64,000 nt of DNA from positions 5,210,501 to 5,274,500 of the forward strand of contig OZ018412.1 in NCBI GenBank assembly GCA_963969595.1, in the 5' to 3' direction. This document shows positions 60,657 to 64,000 of this stretch, piece by piece. The stretch's first letter is position 1, and each line of letters opens with the position of its first letter. The notes beneath the pieces were generated by a model. That model ran no database searches. It was not told the DNA's origin and saw nothing but the letters and a program-made list of their open reading frames with translations. This DNA comes from Neckera pumila. Its lineage: Eukaryota > Streptophyta > Bryopsida > Hypnales > Neckeraceae. The translations under genes were made by a program, and so were the position numbers.

Positions 60657-61595
60657 TTAACCCCTAAAGGTTTTAGACTATGTTTTCACCAAAAACGTTC
60701 CAAAACTGCCATTTCTAATACAAGTATCAAATTTTAGAAAAAAAAAAAATTTTGAACACATGTAGCCGTAGGATCTTGTAGTACACTGGTTTAAAAAGAT
60801 GTGGAAAAAATTTCAGAATTTTCCACCATGTAGATTGCAAGATAATAGCGTTTGAATTGACAAAAATCCTTTTTTAATCACTGCAAAAAATCCGGGCAGC
60901 TGCCCTTCACAAGGTCACATTTGTATGAAAAAATGTCCAAAATGGTGGTTACTCTTTGGATTCATTCTTCAAGGCAAGTTGGCCACATCCTTGAAAATTT
61001 TCAGATCATTTGGAATTGTACAACATATAGGAAAAAAATAGTAAGTAGGAAGAGGTAGAGAATGACTCAAAATATTAAATTGTCAAGAATTTAATTATGG
61101 AATTGAAAAATGCCAATGGTTATAATGTTGTAATAAACAATATACACCCAATGTTTTTTGTTTTATTCAAAAATATTGAAAATTGAGTTAGAGAAAGGAC
61201 TTCAAAGTTTAATTTAGAATAGAGATTTTATAACTACCCTCCAACTAAGAATCCTTGTAACTTTTGACTCGTTAATCCAAATGGAATGATTCAAAGCTTT
61301 CCAAGTATATATAAATCTATAAAACCAATATCAAATTTTAATTTTTCAAAAAAGTGTTTTTTAAAGAATATTTTTGAGCTGCCCGAACTGCCCAATGAAC
61401 GCAAAAAATTACATATCATGCAATAATTTTTTACCCATAAAGTCAAATGTTATGAAAATTGTTGGGCCTTGAAGCTACTCCTTGGGCACATCTTGTGTGA
61501 AAATTTCAAAGAAAAAAATTAAAATTTCCATTCGTAGTGAGCTGCCCAAAATTGCTATGTTGCCAAAAAATGGTGTTCGGTCCTTTAGGGGTTAA
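60657..61595 (+). mobile_element. TTAA piggyBac-like element, second subfamily, complete, in the LINE
   Basis: 939 bp from TTAACCCCTAAAGGTTTT to CGGTCCTTTAGGGGTTAA. Removing it with one TTAA rejoins the LINE (KLKYWTMQ.LSL to RKSASGKFNSL), which directly supports TTAA target duplication. No coding sequence. Confidence 0.88.
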
Positions 61596-62045
61596 GGAAG
61601 AGCGCTAGTGGTAAATTCAATTCTCTTTCTTCCCTTTATTATTTTATAGCAATTTAGAGTGGCTCTCTTCAAGTTCTACGCTCCATTTGCAATTTCTTGA
61701 GGAAATACTTATGGAATGGGACTAAGCACAGTTAGCACACCACGCGCATCTGCGTTTGCTAGGACGATTGTTGTCTTCTCAAACTAACAAGCAGCTTAAA
61801 ACTTCTTGACCCCAAAATCTCCCGCATGGCTCTCTTAGCCAAATGGTTCCTATATGCCATCGAACTAGACATATTTGGCCTCAAAATACTTTTGCAATAT
61901 AGGATCCACTGCATAAAACCACACCCCAAGGACATCTATTGGTTTCCATCCTAGGCGTGGCTTATGGTTTATATACCTTCGGCAATATGGAGATCCCATG
62001 TGTGGAATAGAATTATTATTCCATAACAACCTGTAATCAAATATA
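61596..62045 (+). pseudogene. LINE C-terminal fragment
   Basis: FLRKYLWNGTKHS, CCLLKLTSSLKLLDPK, RMALLAKWFLYAIELD and KILLQYRIH match the LINE C-terminal FLWxG...CxPKxxGGLxLxDP...ALLAKW segment. Stops are present. It is followed at once by another TTAA element. Confidence 0.8.
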
Positions 62046-62975
62046 TTAACTTCTAAAGGACCAAATGGCATTTTCTGGCAACATAGCAATTTTGGGCAGC
62101 TCATTGCGGACAGAAATTTTATTGTTTTTCTTTGAAAATTTCACACAATGTGTGCCCGAGGAGTAGCTTTAAGGCCCAACAATTTTCAAAACTTTTGACT
62201 ACATGGTTAAAAAGTTATTGGATGATATGTCATTTTCAATGGTCGGCGGGCAGCTCAAAATTTTTCTGAAAAATCACTTTTTAAAAAAATAAAATTTTGA
62301 AATTGGTTCTTTAGATTTATATGCACGGGCAAAGCTTTGAATTGTTCCATTTTGATTTAGGAGATGAAAATTATGAGGTGTTCAATTTGCGGGCAATGAT
62401 CAATTCCCTACTCTAAAATGAACTTTGAAGTCCTTTATTTAACTCAATTTTTAATGTTTTTTGAAAAAATAAAAGCATAGGATGTATATTGTTTATTGCA
62501 ACATTACAACCGTTGGGATTGACATTTTTCAATTCCATTATTAAATTCTTAACAATTTCGTGTTTTGAATCATTCTCTACTTCTTTCTACTTAATATTTT
62601 TTTCCTATATGTTGTATAATTCCAAATAATCTGAAATTTTTCAAGCATGTAGCCAACTTGCTTTGACAAAAAATTCTAAGGAGTAACCACCATTTTGGGC
62701 ATATTTTCAATTAAATGTGACCTTGTGAAGTGCAGCTGCCCGATTTTTTGCAGGGCCCAAAAAACGTTTTTTGTCAATTCAAATGCTAATTTCTTGCAAT
62801 TCACAAGGTGGAAAATTCTGAAATTTTTTCTACATATTCTCAAACAAGTTTACTACAAGACCCTATGGTTACATGTGTCAAAAAATGTTTTTTTTCTAAA
62901 ATTTGGTACTTGTATTAAAAATGGCAGTTTTGGAGTGTTTTTGGTGAAAACATAGTCTTTGACCTTTAGGGGTTA
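62046..62975 (-). mobile_element. TTAA piggyBac-like element, second subfamily, inverted copy
   Basis: 930 bp from TTAACTTCTAAAGGACC to GACCTTTAGGGGTTAA. It is homologous in inverse orientation to 60657-61595 (shared GCTGCCC, GTGACCTTGTGAAG and GACCCTATGGTTACATG blocks). No coding sequence. Confidence 0.85.
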
Positions 62976-64000
62976 ATCCCTAAGTACTTGAGCAACCATT
63001 TTATGGTTGTTGCCCTTCTTGGGCGGTCTGCAATAGCCCGTGGAATGAAAAAATTTCGGACCTGATTTTTTTGTTAGGTTGATTTCAGAGAATACTACCT
63101 TTTTCTATCAAGAAGCAATAAAAAAATATTCTTGAATGCGGTTGATTTAATTTTTTCTGGCTGTGAGCTCTAGTTGAAGGGCTCTGGATTCAAATGCTTT
63201 GAGGCATTAGCCAATTGAGAAGCACCATGTGTGAGGATTCAGGGGCTACCCCTCCCATACAAAATTAAAAGCCCGTTGCTCAAAGGGCAGGGCCCGGCCT
63301 CATGCCACCGGGTCTGTCCCACGTTGCCAAGCCAGAAACCAAGAAGGGCACGCTCAATGGAACTCATGGAAGGCTGGAGTCTGACATAGGGACGCAATCC
63401 TCAACTAGGTAGTTGTTGGCAACCACCTTCAACTGAACGGACAAAAAACGACAGGGTTTCAGGGTTGGCTGCCCACGCGGGCTCATGTACAAGGGAAGCA
63501 AATTCACAGCCATAATTGAAAGAAAACTAAACTTCGGAGGTTCAGGTGAATGCTAATAACTACACCCCTTTATAAATACAATGTCACAGTTTGGCACCTT
63601 TCTAATACAGTGACGTGCCTTCATTCATGTGGCTTCACTTTTGTGCATTTACAGCCCTTCCTAGCCCAATAGATACTAGAATGTGGGAAGATATATGAAA
63701 GCATACTACATTTAGGGTATACTACATTCCTTTTACTGCTAACTTTCTCACATTGTGACAACAGTCATGGCTACTAGAACAATCAGTCAAGCACATGCAT
63801 GAAGCTACATTCACTCACTCTCTTGCCAACTCCTACACATGCCAAGCTACATTCACTCACTCATGTGGCTTCAAACCACACTCTACCTAATGAAGTAGGA
63901 TAAAAGAACTCAATACAACAACTCTAGTAAGCACATTGCTAGAGCACATTCAAAAAGGTAGATCTATCAACATGGACTCCTCTTCTCCTCTTCCATCTCT
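62976..64000. other. Unassigned right flank
   Basis: The first about 80 bp may be residual LINE. From 63140 to 63480 the sequence is less AT-rich, with GGGCAGGGCCCGGCCTCATG. At 63790-63880 two copies of AAGCTACATTCACTCACTC occur. An ATG at 63972 opens a frame (MDSSSPLPS) that runs off the window; it could be a gene or retroelement start but is too short to judge. Confidence 0.3.

Noticed and set aside
63140..63205. tRNA-like or SINE box A/B (GAGCTCTAGTTG...GGATTCAAATGC)
   Set aside because: Box spacing is too short, there is no cloverleaf and no matching 3' tail.

Overview
The window is nuclear DNA of a land plant. The coding sequence is split by short GT-AG introns, the DNA is AT-rich, and most of it is nested plant transposons (Mutator-like, CACTA, LINE, foldback/MITE). 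There is one ordinary host gene, for a plant-type CYSTM protein. I could not place the species. No bacterial operons, rRNA, convincing tRNA or CRISPR were seen.

Layout. 1-9.7 kb holds short TIR elements, mainly a roughly 925-bp family flanked by TTAA with CCC...GGG termini (piggyBac-like ends, no transposase). 9.7-12.3 kb is a CpG-rich promoter and the three-exon CYSTM gene. 12.3-15.2 kb is repeats. 15.2-19.0 kb is a decayed Mutator-like transposase (copy A, minus strand) abutting a decayed CACTA (TNP2-like) transposase at 19.0-21.7 kb. From about 22.7 to 62.0 kb, pieces of what looks like one plus-strand LINE (endonuclease, RT linker, RT, C-terminal part) are separated by later insertions.

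The core is a Russian doll. The LINE is split by a roughly 30-kb element with ATGACT-rich ends (29199-59540). Inside that is an outer Mutator-like element (31037-55955, near-identical 9-bp target duplication). Inside that is a second, younger one (33241-45365, 11-bp duplication). The inner insertion cuts a gene of the outer one in two; its missing 3' part was found on the far side, at 31.8-33.2 kb.

Both Mutator-like elements have the same two-gene design. Two genes are transcribed divergently from the centre, with 3' ends facing the TIRs. One is a DDE transposase of about 1,200 aa with a Cys/His (WRKY-GCM1-like) finger and a SWIM finger. The other is a 13-exon gene for a protein of about 1,280 aa, which appears to fuse a ParB/sulfiredoxin-like domain (motif [ED]GNHRL) to a beta-order, DNA-methyltransferase-like domain. 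Its 5' introns carry arrays of long palindromes whose sequence differs completely between the two elements: nine copies of a TGACCTCGTTAACGAGGTCA-type site in the outer, five CCCCGCGG-rich sites in the inner. I infer a transposon-borne, element-specific DNA-recognition or anti-silencing system. The inner element is nearly intact (one TAG, one frameshift, one odd acceptor); the outer and copy A are decayed.
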